Shown here: piece after piece, positions 1-7,861 of the stretch | How the letters are laid out: each line of letters begins with the position of its first letter | How positions within the stretch are numbered: the stretch's first letter is position 1 | Source: Paenibacillus faecis | GTDB taxonomy: Bacteria; Bacillota; Bacilli; Paenibacillales; Paenibacillaceae | Assembly: GCF_008084145.1 (NCBI RefSeq) | Contig: NZ_VSDO01000004.1 | Location: forward strand, 812,945-876,944 | Direction: 5' to 3' | DNA length: 64,000 nucleotides | Notes under the pieces: generated by a model | What the model saw: only the letters and a program-made list of their open reading frames with translations | Databases searched by the model: none | Told to the model about the DNA's origin: nothing | Program-made: the position numbers and the translations under genes

Positions 1-1
1 T

Positions 2-103
2 GAGGTGGAGTACGTCAAGGTCAAAGGCCACAGTGACAACGAACTCAATAACCATTGCGATCTGTTGGCCAGAGAGGCGATCAAGCGGCTGATCTCGAAG
101 TAA
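2..103 (+). CDS. rnhA: RNase H family protein, C-terminal end only
   Basis: The window opens inside this gene, so only the last 33 codons and the TAA stop are present. The tail reads with a Val-Lys-Gly-His-Ser stretch followed by Asn-Asn-His-Cys-Asp and Leu-Leu-Ala-Arg. That is the C-terminal RNase HI pattern in which the histidine and the later aspartate belong to the active site. The enzyme degrades RNA in RNA:DNA hybrids. The family call is from this short tail only, and the domain structure upstream cannot be seen. Confidence 0.7.
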   Translation, partial: EVEYVKVKGHSDNELNNHCDLLAREAIKRLISK

Positions 104-164
104 CGGGGCGACAAGCAAAAAAAAATAAAAGAACAGCATGATTTAAGCAGAAGGAGGCTTGGAG

Positions 165-1349
165 ATGGCGATGACCGAAAACGCAAGCGCCGGCGGTGCC
201 GGAGCGGGTTATGCCCGCTGGGACGCGTTGAAGCGCGAGATTCAGGAGGCCGCGCCATCGCTGGGGATCGACACAATCGGGTTTGCGTCGGCAGACCCTT
301 TTTTGTCGCTGAAATCGATCCTGCTGGACCGGCGCGAAAAAGGATATGAATCCGGTTTTGAGGAACCGGATATCGACAAGCGCATTTATCCGGAGCTCTC
401 GCTGGAGCAGCCGGCTTCGCTGATTGCGATCGCGGTGGCTTATCCGTCCAAGATGGAAAACCCGCCTAAGTCGGAGCCGGGGCAACGCCGGGGAATCCTG
501 GCCAGATCGGCCTGGGGACAGGATTATCATCAGGTCCTGAGGCAGGCGATGGCCAAATTGCAGGCGTTCATCGCCGAGCGGGTGCCGGATGCGCGGATCG
601 AAAGTATGGTCGATACGGGAGCACTTTCGGACCGGGCGGTGGCCCAACGCGCGGGAATCGGATTTTATGGCAAAAACTGCGCGATCATTTCGCCGGAATT
701 CGGCTCCTGGATTTACTTGGGGGAGCTGATCACCAATATCCCGTTCCGCCCGGACACCCCGGTAACGGAGGATTGCGGCGACTGTACCAAATGTCTGGAC
801 GCTTGTCCGACAGGTGCGTTGGTGGAGCCGGGGGTGCTTAATGCGCAGCGGTGCATCTCTTTTTTGACGCAGACCAAAGGTTTTGTGGAAGAGGAATTTA
901 TGTTGAAAATCGGGAACCGCCTGTACGGCTGCGATACCTGTCAGGTGGTATGCCCGAAAAACAAAGGAAAGTCCTGGAACCACCGTCCCGAGCTGCTGCC
1001 GGATCCCGAAACGGCAAAACCTTTGCTGCTGCCGCTGCTCGATATAAGCAACCGGGAATTCAAGGAGCGGTTCGGCAACAGCGCCGCCGCCTGGCGGGGG
1101 AAGAAGCCGATTCAACGAAACGCGGTGATTGCGCTCGGGAACTTCAAAGATAGCTCCTCCGTGCCGAAATTAATAGATATCATGATACACGATCCGAGAC
1201 CGGTTCTGCGGGGAACCGCCGCCTGGGCGTTAAGCCGGATTGGCGGGGAAGAGGCGCTGCTGGGGATCAAACGCGCGGCCGAAAGGGAAACCGACCCCGA
1301 GGTGCTGGAGCGTTTGGAAACCGCTCGCGCCAAACTGGAGGAATCGTGA
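165..1349 (+). CDS. queG: Epoxyqueuosine reductase QueG
   Basis: This cytosolic cobalamin-dependent iron-sulfur enzyme reduces epoxyqueuosine to queuosine at the tRNA wobble position. Two cysteine clusters for 4Fe-4S centres are visible: C204, C207, C210 and C214 with C263, and C256 and C259 with C230. The conserved VDTGALSDRAVAQRAGIG stretch precedes them. The last ~75 residues look like HEAT/PBS-lyase repeats, as in the long Firmicute form of the family; the total length is 394 residues. I start at ATG 165, seven bases after AAGGAGG (151-157), rather than at the in-frame TTG 159 or ATG 171. An HD-GYP gene follows 22 bases downstream, so the two are probably co-transcribed. Confidence 0.95.
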   Translation: MAMTENASAGGAGAGYARWDALKREIQEAAPSLGIDTIGFASADPFLSLKSILLDRREKGYESGFEEPDIDKRIYPELSLEQPASLIAIAVAYPSKMENPPKSEPGQRRGILARSAWGQDYHQVLRQAMAKLQAFIAERVPDARIESMVDTGALSDRAVAQRAGIGFYGKNCAIISPEFGSWIYLGELITNIPFRPDTPVTEDCGDCTKCLDACPTGALVEPGVLNAQRCISFLTQTKGFVEEEFMLKIGNRLYGCDTCQVVCPKNKGKSWNHRPELLPDPETAKPLLLPLLDISNREFKERFGNSAAAWRGKKPIQRNAVIALGNFKDSSSVPKLIDIMIHDPRPVLRGTAAWALSRIGGEEALLGIKRAAERETDPEVLERLETARAKLEES

Positions 1350-1371
1350 TCTAGGCCTGGGAGGACAAGAC

Positions 1372-2406
1372 ATGAGATTTATCAGCGTGGAGGATATCGA
1401 ACCGGGTCAACTGTTGGGGAAAACCGTGTATTCGGCCAACGGGACAGTGCTTCTGTCCGCGGGAATTCAATTGACGGTTTACATGATTAACACCCTGAAG
1501 AGAATCGGCGTTACGATGCTGTATATTAAAGATTCCGCCTTTGAGGATATCGAGATCGAGGATGTGCTCAGCGAGTCGACGAAACAAGCGGTGTTTAAGG
1601 ATATGAGCGAAACGCTGCACGCCGTTCGTTCGGGCAAAGATTGGAACCCGCGGAAGATCAGCGCTTCCGTGGATCAGCTTCTTCGGGATATTCTGAATCA
1701 CAAGGATGTCCTGCTTCAGTTAACGGAGATTCGGACGGCGGACAATGCGGCATATTTGCACGCGGTGAACGTATGTCTGGTTTCGGCGATGATCGGGCTT
1801 AACCTCGGTCTGAATCAAGGGCAGCTGAAGGACCTGTCGATCGGTGCCCTCCTGCATGATATCGGCAAAGGAAAACCGCTTCCGGATCACGCCGATCCCG
1901 AGGATCCCAAGAATCATCACACCTGGCGGGGATACGAAATTTTAAAGCAAAAGCGCGAGTTTAATTTGCTTATCGCGCATACGGCGCTCCAGCATCATGA
2001 ACGCCTGAACGGGACGGGGGCTCCGAGAGGCTTGGAGCGGGAAGAGATTCATCTGTTTGCCAAAATCGTCGCCGCCGCCAATATGTACGACAACCTGATC
2101 GGCGGCGGGGACGCGAAAGGGCGGCCGATGCTGCCGCATGAGGCCTGCGAGGAGTTGATGGCCTGTTCCGAACAACTGTTGGACAGGGATGTCCTCGTGG
2201 AGTTTACCCGTATTGTCTCGGTCTATCCGACCGGCACCGCGGTACGGCTGTCCACGAAAGAAACCGGCGTTGTGGTGCGCCAGCACCGCGGCCTTCCCGG
2301 GCGGCCTGCCGTCCGGATCGTCAGGGGAGCCGGCGATGAGATGGAAGTCAAAGAAGTGGATCTGGCCACGGAAACGACCGTGTTTATCGAGGCGGTTCTT
2401 GCTTGA
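1372..2406 (+). CDS. HD-GYP domain protein with altered GYP motif
   Basis: This is a 344-residue protein with an N-terminal ~100-residue region typical of Bacillus-type HD-GYP proteins, then an HD-GYP phosphohydrolase domain. HD-GYP proteins usually hydrolyse cyclic di-GMP. The metal-binding LLHDIGKGK motif is intact (H162, D163), as is HHE at 208-210. The signature after it reads HHERLNGTGAPRGL, so the usual D is N and GYP has become GAP. Activity may therefore be changed. The C-terminal ~70 residues form a beta-rich tail. The start is ATG 1372 behind GGGAGG (1359-1364); a longer frame running back into queG is not needed. No sensory or transmembrane domain is visible. Confidence 0.85.
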   Translation: MRFISVEDIEPGQLLGKTVYSANGTVLLSAGIQLTVYMINTLKRIGVTMLYIKDSAFEDIEIEDVLSESTKQAVFKDMSETLHAVRSGKDWNPRKISASVDQLLRDILNHKDVLLQLTEIRTADNAAYLHAVNVCLVSAMIGLNLGLNQGQLKDLSIGALLHDIGKGKPLPDHADPEDPKNHHTWRGYEILKQKREFNLLIAHTALQHHERLNGTGAPRGLEREEIHLFAKIVAAANMYDNLIGGGDAKGRPMLPHEACEELMACSEQLLDRDVLVEFTRIVSVYPTGTAVRLSTKETGVVVRQHRGLPGRPAVRIVRGAGDEMEVKEVDLATETTVFIEAVLA

Positions 2407-2494
2407 ATAGCCTGGTTTTGAATGCTATGATATGTTGAGTGTGCTGGCTGAATGGCTTGACGCATGATTTTTTGACACAGGGGTGGCTAACAAT

Positions 2495-2731
2495 ATGGAT
2501 ATCGTAATTCCTATTATTACGCTTATCGTCGGTTTGGTCGGCGGCTTTCTCATCGGAGTCTTTTATTTGCGCAGACAGCTGACGAAGATGCAAAGCGATC
2601 CGGAGATGCTGCAGAAAATGGCGAAACAGATGGGATATAATTTAAACAGCAAGCAGATGCAGCGTGCCCAGCAAATGATGAAGAATCAAGGCCAAATGCC
2701 GCCTGCTGGCGGGAAACGCAGAAAGAAATAA
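2495..2731 (+). CDS. yneF: YneF family (UPF0154) small membrane protein
   Basis: This 78-residue protein begins with one hydrophobic segment (about residues 3-25, IVIPIITLIVGLVGGFLIG). A basic, methionine- and glutamine-rich cytosolic tail with PEMLQKMAKQMGYNLNSKQ follows. This arrangement matches the UPF0154/YneF family, whose role is unknown. ATG 2495 lies eight bases after AGGGGTGG (2479-2486), so it is preferred over the GTG at 2483. The lysine/arginine-rich C-terminus suggests a cytosolic end near the membrane. It sits between the HD-GYP gene and folE with short gaps. Confidence 0.8.
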   Translation: MDIVIPIITLIVGLVGGFLIGVFYLRRQLTKMQSDPEMLQKMAKQMGYNLNSKQMQRAQQMMKNQGQMPPAGGKRRKK

Positions 2732-2777
2732 GCGGGCCATTCTGGAAATCGGCTGGACGGAAAGGAGGAGGCGCTAA

Positions 2778-3371
2778 ATGTCTGGAGTTAAAGATTACGT
2801 CAATACCCGGGTAGAAAGCAACCGTGAGCAGATTGAACATCATGTCCGCGAGATTCTCAAGCTCATCGGAGAGGACGTCGAACGGGAGGGGCTGCTGGAA
2901 ACACCGGCCCGGGTGACCCGGATGTACGAGGAGATTTTCGGCGGTTATGAGGTGGATCCCCGCGATGTGCTGGGAGTGACGTTCGATGAGAATCATGAAG
3001 AGCTCGTGATCGTCAAGGATATCGTCTATTACAGCCAATGCGAGCACCATATGGCGCCTTTCTTCGGCAAAGCGCATATTGGATACATTCCGAGCGGCAA
3101 GATCGCCGGGCTCAGCAAGCTGGCCCGCTTGGTGGAGGCGGTTACCCGCCGTTTGCAGGTACAGGAGCGAATCACTTCGCAGATCGCCGACATTATCGAC
3201 GAGGTGCTGAAGCCGCAAGGGGTCATGGTCGTCGTGGAAGGCGAGCATCTTTGCATGTGCGCTCGGGGCGTGAAGAAGCCGGGCAGCAAAACGGTAACTT
3301 CGGCCGTGCGCGGTACATTTCGGAGTGATGCCGCTTCCAGAGCGGAATTTCTGTCCCTCATCAAAGAGTAG
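2778..3371 (+). CDS. folE: GTP cyclohydrolase I
   Basis: The enzyme converts GTP to 7,8-dihydroneopterin triphosphate, the first step of tetrahydrofolate synthesis. At 197 residues it has the normal bacterial length. The zinc ligands are visible: C88 with H91 in YYSQCEHHMAPFFGKAH, and C159 in GEHLCMCARGV. Other conserved blocks are LLETPARVTRMYEEIFGGY and VYSQ/YIPSGKIAGLSKLARL. The ATG follows GGAGGAGG closely. A strong hairpin terminator follows 16 bases after the stop, so this gene ends the queG-folE transcription unit. Confidence 0.96.
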   Translation: MSGVKDYVNTRVESNREQIEHHVREILKLIGEDVEREGLLETPARVTRMYEEIFGGYEVDPRDVLGVTFDENHEELVIVKDIVYYSQCEHHMAPFFGKAHIGYIPSGKIAGLSKLARLVEAVTRRLQVQERITSQIADIIDEVLKPQGVMVVVEGEHLCMCARGVKKPGSKTVTSAVRGTFRSDAASRAEFLSLIKE

Positions 3372-3387
3372 TTCCAGTTCGTTTATA

Positions 3388-3438
3388 AAAAAAGGGTTGT
3401 TCCCAGGCGCATACGGCCGTGGGGGACAACCCTTTTTT
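3388..3438. terminator. Bidirectional terminator between folE and sod
   Basis: An A-run, then GGGTTGTTCCC, a loop, and GGGGGACAACCC followed by TTTTTT form a stem with poly-T on either reading. It ends folE on the plus strand and the superoxide dismutase gene on the minus strand. Confidence 0.85.
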
Positions 3439-3468
3439 GCCAGAAACCGAAGGGCAATTCGACACGGC

Positions 3469-4746
3469 TCAATAAGGCGGCCACATCAAGGTTCTGGCCT
3501 GTTCGTAACGTTCCGCCACAGCGGGCCAGTAGACGACGTTCCACCAATCGGTGATGTAGTCTTTGCGCCGGTTTTGATGTTTCAGATAATAGGCGTGTTC
3601 CCAGACATCCAGCGGAAGAAGGGGGACGATATCCCACTGCGACAGGTTCTGGTGCTTCTCCGCGGTCAGAATCTCCAGGCGGTGGCTGCGCGGGCTCCAC
3701 ACCAAGATGGCCCAGCCTCCGCCTTCGACCTTTTCGGCCGCGTTGGAGAATTGCTTGTGGAAGGCGTCATAGCTGCCGAAGTCGCGTTTGATCTGTTCGA
3801 GCAGCGGACCTTCCGGCCGGCCGCCGCCCTGCGGATTCATCGTCTCCCAAAAAATCGTGTGAAGATAGTGGCCGGCTCCGTTAAACGCCAGCTCGCGTTC
3901 CCAATGCTTAACCAGATCAAAATTGCCGGTTTTGCGGGCTTCCTGGAGCTTCAGCTCCGCCTTGTTCAGATCGTCGACATAGGTTTTGTGGTGTTTGTCA
4001 TGATGGATTCGCATCGTGGCTTCATCGATATAAGGTTCAAGCGCGTTGTACGGGTACGGGAGCGGGGGGAGGGTGTGTTTGCCGATCGGGACGGGATTGG
4101 CCTTCGGGCGCAGTGTCCCTTCAACGTTACCCGCTTCTCCCGCCGGCTCTTTGCGGTCGGCCGGTTCGTCGCGAGTGGCCGGGGTTGGGGAGGAAAAGCT
4201 GATGCCCGCCGATGGGGAAGCGTCGGCGGCCGAAAAAGACCCGGCGGGATTCTGGTCCGCTTCGCCCTGGCGGTAAGGGTCGAGGAACGGCGGAGCGCCG
4301 GCCATGCTGCTCGCGATTTGTCCCGGGCGGTTCAGCGTTTCCAATACGCCGAGGAAATATTCCGATTCGCGGATAATATGCAGCAGCACCGTTTTGGCCA
4401 GAGGGGCGGCTTTGGCGGCGGCGCTTTGATCGAGAAGATAGTACAGCTGCCGGATAAATTCTTGGGATTGGCGGAAGGACACCTCCAGAATCCGCTCCGT
4501 TTCCCGGATCAACCGGGGATCGCATGCCGCCTCTTTGGAGGCCAGGGCATGTTGGAGAAGGCGGTCCGCCGCTTCCTGGGTTGCCGCGAAAACTTGTTTC
4601 CACTCGTCCAGCAGCTTGACGAACATCGGCTCCAGACCGGGAATGATGGCTTTGATGACATCGGTGTGCTCGTTTTCCTGCTCTTTCCAAAAGCGGATCT
4701 CTTCGAGAATCCGGACAGGCAAATAAGGCCCGTATACGAACAGCAT
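3469..4746 (-). CDS. Fe/Mn superoxide dismutase with fused helical N-terminal domain
   Basis: This 425-residue protein has its superoxide dismutase in the last ~200 residues. The metal-site blocks are visible: MRIHHDKHHKTYVDDL, NGAGHYLHTIFWETMNP, and DVWEHAYYLKHQNRRKDYI with the Asp and His ligands. Typical SodA is about 200 residues. The extra N-terminal ~145 residues are alpha-helical and carry EIRFWKEQENEHTDV and RESEYFLGVLE, resembling DUF2935, a helical family that may bind metal. A ~75-residue Pro/Ser/Ala-rich linker joins the two. No signal peptide is evident. The ATG follows GAGGAGG. Similar long dismutases are known in Bacillus and Paenibacillus relatives, but the role of the N-terminal domain is not known to me. 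Confidence 0.9.
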   Translation of the reverse strand: MLFVYGPYLPVRILEEIRFWKEQENEHTDVIKAIIPGLEPMFVKLLDEWKQVFAATQEAADRLLQHALASKEAACDPRLIRETERILEVSFRQSQEFIRQLYYLLDQSAAAKAAPLAKTVLLHIIRESEYFLGVLETLNRPGQIASSMAGAPPFLDPYRQGEADQNPAGSFSAADASPSAGISFSSPTPATRDEPADRKEPAGEAGNVEGTLRPKANPVPIGKHTLPPLPYPYNALEPYIDEATMRIHHDKHHKTYVDDLNKAELKLQEARKTGNFDLVKHWERELAFNGAGHYLHTIFWETMNPQGGGRPEGPLLEQIKRDFGSYDAFHKQFSNAAEKVEGGGWAILVWSPRSHRLEILTAEKHQNLSQWDIVPLLPLDVWEHAYYLKHQNRRKDYITDWWNVVYWPAVAERYEQARTLMWPPY

Positions 4747-4809
4747 CAGGATAAACCTCCTCGGTAATATCGTTGTAACCAGTCTATTCCGCGGGAGGTT
4801 TGGCCTATG

Positions 4810-5844
4810 CTATTTTGTAACGGGCTCGGTTTTGGCCGGGTCTTGATCCCGGCTTACCCGGCTAAGGAAGGTGGATACCAGGCGCAGATATTCTTTCGGA
4901 TGCTCACGGAAAATAAGCTCATGATGCGAGCCTTCCACGATCCATACGCCGGAAGCGGGATTGGACTGGTTTTCCGCCAATTTTTCCGCAATCGGGTAAG
5001 GGGCTTTCTCATCCTTGGTTCCATGGATAAACAGCGTGGGAAAAGGATAGTCCGCCGACTTGACGTCCGTATACGGAATTTGATGCAGGCTCGTGCCGTT
5101 CAGCACCGGCAGCAGCAGCCCGATGATCTCCAGCGAAGGGTGGCGGGGCAGATCGATATGCTGACGGATGTTATGATACATCGTATCCGGCTCCAGAAGG
5201 AACGTACTGTCCAAGATCATGCCGTCGATGTCTTTGCTGGTCAAGGCCGCCTGCAGGGCGGTGCCCGCCCCCATGGAGAAGCCCCAGACGATCACCTCCT
5301 CATTCCCGCGCTGCTTGACGAACCGGATCGCGCCGAGCAGCTGCTGGGCTTCTTTTTTGCCTCCCGTGGCGACTTCCCTGTTGCTTTGAGCGGCAAAGCC
5401 ATAGTCGAACATCAGTACATTGAAGTTCAGACTATGCGCGTAGTGGGCCAGGTCATACATCGGGATCCAGGCTTCTTCCCGGTTCGCCCCGTAGCCGTGG
5501 CTGAACACGATCGTCTTGGCGGAGTCGCCGCCGGCGGGAATATACCATCCCTGCATCATTCGGCTGCCATCGGCCGCTGGGAAGGATACGTCCTCGTAGT
5601 CCAGATTTTTGGAGAGCTTCGGATTCGAATACAGCGGAGCGACCGTAGGGTTCGAAAGCACCCAGGCGATATAGCCGTGAAGGGAAACGAAACAGAATAT
5701 CAGGAAAAATAATATCGACAGGAGCAATGCGACGATCACGTGCTTTAACCGGATAGGTTTGAGTTCGAGCGTAGGGGCTTCTTTTTTCGGGTTCTCTTTG
5801 AATCCCGATTGCACGGGAAGATCGCCGCGGCTGCTTTGGCTCAT
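4810..5844 (-). CDS. Membrane-anchored alpha/beta hydrolase
   Basis: This 344-residue protein has a short charged N-terminus, one membrane segment (about residues 36-58, VIVALLLSILFFLIFCFVS), and an alpha/beta hydrolase domain predicted outside the cell. The oxyanion region FSHGYGANRE, the nucleophile elbow VWGFSMGAGTA (Ser), FIHGTKDEKAP (Asp) and EGSHHELIF (His) give a complete catalytic triad. The fold groups with serine aminopeptidase/YqkD-like hydrolases; the substrate is unknown. The start codon lies behind AGGAGGGG. The next 260 bases to the right, up to the IclR gene, hold no gene; only a small hairpin near 5918-5930 is visible. Confidence 0.88.
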   Translation of the reverse strand: MSQSSRGDLPVQSGFKENPKKEAPTLELKPIRLKHVIVALLLSILFFLIFCFVSLHGYIAWVLSNPTVAPLYSNPKLSKNLDYEDVSFPAADGSRMMQGWYIPAGGDSAKTIVFSHGYGANREEAWIPMYDLAHYAHSLNFNVLMFDYGFAAQSNREVATGGKKEAQQLLGAIRFVKQRGNEEVIVWGFSMGAGTALQAALTSKDIDGMILDSTFLLEPDTMYHNIRQHIDLPRHPSLEIIGLLLPVLNGTSLHQIPYTDVKSADYPFPTLFIHGTKDEKAPYPIAEKLAENQSNPASGVWIVEGSHHELIFREHPKEYLRLVSTFLSRVSRDQDPAKTEPVTK

Positions 5845-6104
5845 GTTCTCCCCTCCTCGTCGAATCGCGTTTTTTTATTTCTATGCATGGAAAACCTCAA
5901 TAAAATACATAACCCGATGTCCTTTCGGACAATCGGAAAATGTCGAATAGGGACGAATAACATAAAAATATCGTAAGTCGTGTTTTTCTTTGTGTCAATG
6001 CGACGGGGATATTTGGCTTTGAACGCGTTGACGGATTCCCATTCGCTTCATTATAATTTATGTAACCGTGTTTCATGGAGTGAAACGTAAGGAGGGTGGT
6101 CCCG

Positions 6105-6851
6105 ATGGAGGACCGTAAATTGACGGTTCGCGCCGTAGAGAGGGCGCTTGATATATTAATGTGCTTTACGAAGGACAGCGACCTCGGATTAAGCGAGATT
6201 GCGGGAGCGATCGGACTGCACAAAAGCACGGTGCACCGGCTGCTCACGACGTTGGAGGAGCGAGGCTTCGTCATCCGTAATCCGGCGACGGACAAATACC
6301 GGCTCGGATTGAAAATCTGGGAGCTGTCCGCGCATTTGTCCCACAATGACGACCCGGCGGTTTTGCTGCTGCCGCAGATGGAACAGCTGCGCGACCGGCT
6401 CGGGGAGACGGTCAGCCTTTACTTGCGGGACGGCACGGACCGGCTGCGGATTCAGGCGGTGCAGAGCAACCAGGCCATCCGCCGGGTGGCCCAGGTCGGC
6501 GCCCGGCTGCCGCTCTTCGTCGGCGCCTCCAGCAAGGTGCTGGTCGCCTACGCCGAGGACGCGGTTCTGAGGGCCGTGCTGGACAGCCCGGACTGGCCGA
6601 CCGCGGTCGACCGCGAGGCATATATGTCCCAACTGGAGGAGATTCGACGCGCCGGATATGCGACCAGCTACGAGGAGCGCGAACCTGGAGCGGCTGCGGT
6701 CGCTGCGCCGATTTTTGACCGAAACGGCCGGGTCGCGGCCGCTTTGTCGGTCTCGGGGCCGGTCAGCCGCCTTTCCCCCCAAACGCTGGAGAAGATGGCT
6801 CCGGTGCTGATCGAGGCGGCCCGGGAGATGGGCATGATGATTCATACTTAA
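6105..6851 (+). CDS. IclR family transcriptional regulator
   Basis: This 248-residue protein has an N-terminal winged helix (ALDILMCFTKDSDLGLSEIA, then HKSTVHRLLTTLEERGFV) and a C-terminal IclR effector domain with YLRDGTDRLRIQAVQS, GARLPLFVGASSKVLVAY and GYATSYEEREPGAAAVAAP. Such proteins repress or activate catabolic genes in response to small organic acids or aromatic compounds. The start is ATG 6105, nine bases after AAGGAGG; a GTG at 6096 is too close to it. No obvious catabolic operon adjoins it, so the target cannot be read from context. Confidence 0.92.
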   Translation: MEDRKLTVRAVERALDILMCFTKDSDLGLSEIAGAIGLHKSTVHRLLTTLEERGFVIRNPATDKYRLGLKIWELSAHLSHNDDPAVLLLPQMEQLRDRLGETVSLYLRDGTDRLRIQAVQSNQAIRRVAQVGARLPLFVGASSKVLVAYAEDAVLRAVLDSPDWPTAVDREAYMSQLEEIRRAGYATSYEEREPGAAAVAAPIFDRNGRVAAALSVSGPVSRLSPQTLEKMAPVLIEAAREMGMMIHT

Positions 6852-6923
6852 ATTCCTTAGAAAGTTGAATTGGGGTATCCCGCTTCGATAGTAAGGTTAG
6901 CGCTGTCGGAGGGGGATATTTTT

Positions 6924-6952
6924 TTGCAAGTATATATATTTACATGTATATA
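6924..6952 (+). promoter_or_regulatory. Candidate promoter of the ArsR operon
   Basis: TTGCAA (6924-6929) and TATATA (6947-6952) are 17 bases apart in a very AT-rich stretch that reads nearly as a dyad, TATATATATTTACATGTATA. The repeat could be the ArsR protein's own operator. The leader to the ATG at 6975 would be only about 15 bases. Confidence 0.4.
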
Positions 6953-6974
6953 TGTTTTAGTGTATATTTGTGTT

Positions 6975-7304
6975 ATGAACACTTCTACAATGCAACTTAC
7001 TTTGATGACTCTTGCCGAGCCTAACCGTTTTAACATCATAGAACTGCTGAAGAACGGCCCGTGTTCGGTTACCGACATCGTAGAGGAGCTAAAGATGGGC
7101 CAGCCTCAGGTATCCCGCCATTTGCGGATTTTAAGCGAAGCGGGCCTCGTAAGTGTCCGTCGGCAGGCGCAGCAGCGGATTTATAGTCTGGAAGCGCAGC
7201 CGTTTAAGGAGCTGGACACTTGGCTCGATTCGTATCGCAGCTTGTGGGAAGAACGTCTCGACCATCTGGAGGATTACTTAACCGGAATTCAAGGAAAGGA
7301 GTAG
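6975..7304 (+). CDS. ArsR family transcriptional regulator
   Basis: This 109-residue protein is a winged helix: LAEPNRFNIIELLKNGPCSV, then IVEELKMGQPQVSRHLRILSEAGLV and a basic wing VRRQAQQRIYSL. There is no CxC metal site of the classic arsenic/cadmium sensors. It therefore belongs with the metal-independent ArsR regulators that are often encoded next to SRPBCC genes. The first plausible start is ATG 6975, with no clear ribosome binding site in front. A longer frame back to 6870 reads through low-complexity AT DNA and is rejected. Two genes follow closely on the same strand. Confidence 0.88.
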   Translation: MNTSTMQLTLMTLAEPNRFNIIELLKNGPCSVTDIVEELKMGQPQVSRHLRILSEAGLVSVRRQAQQRIYSLEAQPFKELDTWLDSYRSLWEERLDHLEDYLTGIQGKE

Positions 7305-7343
7305 CGTGATTTTTGCTTAACAACCTTTAAGGAGGAAGTGTAC

Positions 7344-7841
7344 TTGAGAAGGAGAAAGACCGTGGTCATTAAAGACAAGAAGCGAAGGAGGCTGATTATC
7401 GAACGTTTCTTGCCTGTGAAGCGGGAATTGGTCTGGCTGGGCTGGACTAGACCCGAGCATATCGTCCATTGGTGGGGCCCCGGCAACTTCGCTGCCCGGG
7501 TTTATGAGATGGATGTAAGGCCGGGAGGGGTATGGCGTTATAGTCTGTCTCCCGTGGACGGAAACGGGGATACCGCTTATTGTCTGGCTACATATAGCGA
7601 AATAAGCGAGCCGATCCGGCTTGCCTATATCGATTCCTTCACCGACCGGGAATGGAATGTCGTGAAGGGGAGCGAAATGCCTACCCTCGTTACGTTTGAA
7701 GAAGAGACCGGGGGAACGCGGCTTACGATAACTACGCAATTTTCAAAAGCCGAGGAACTGGAAAAGGCGGAAGCCATGGGCATGATCGAAGGTTACCAGG
7801 AGACGATAAACCGTCTTGAGGATCATTTTAGCGGAAAGTAA
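7344..7841 (+). CDS. SRPBCC (AHSA1-like) domain protein
   Basis: This ~165-residue protein carries the START/SRPBCC ligand-binding fold of the Aha1-like group. Visible blocks are ERFLPVKRELVWLGWTRPEH, HWWGPGNF, MDVRPGGVWRYS and a final helix GMIEGYQETINRLEDHF. Genes of this type are commonly paired with ArsR regulators; they may bind hydrophobic ligands, but no reaction is known. The TTG at 7344 lies eight bases after GGAGG (7331-7335); a GTG at 7338 is too close and a GTG at 7362 is possible. It lies between the ArsR and the hydrolase gene in a tight operon. Confidence 0.85.
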   Translation: MRRRKTVVIKDKKRRRLIIERFLPVKRELVWLGWTRPEHIVHWWGPGNFAARVYEMDVRPGGVWRYSLSPVDGNGDTAYCLATYSEISEPIRLAYIDSFTDREWNVVKGSEMPTLVTFEEETGGTRLTITTQFSKAEELEKAEAMGMIEGYQETINRLEDHFSGK

Positions 7842-7861
7842 AAATAAGGAGGAATTTAAAG

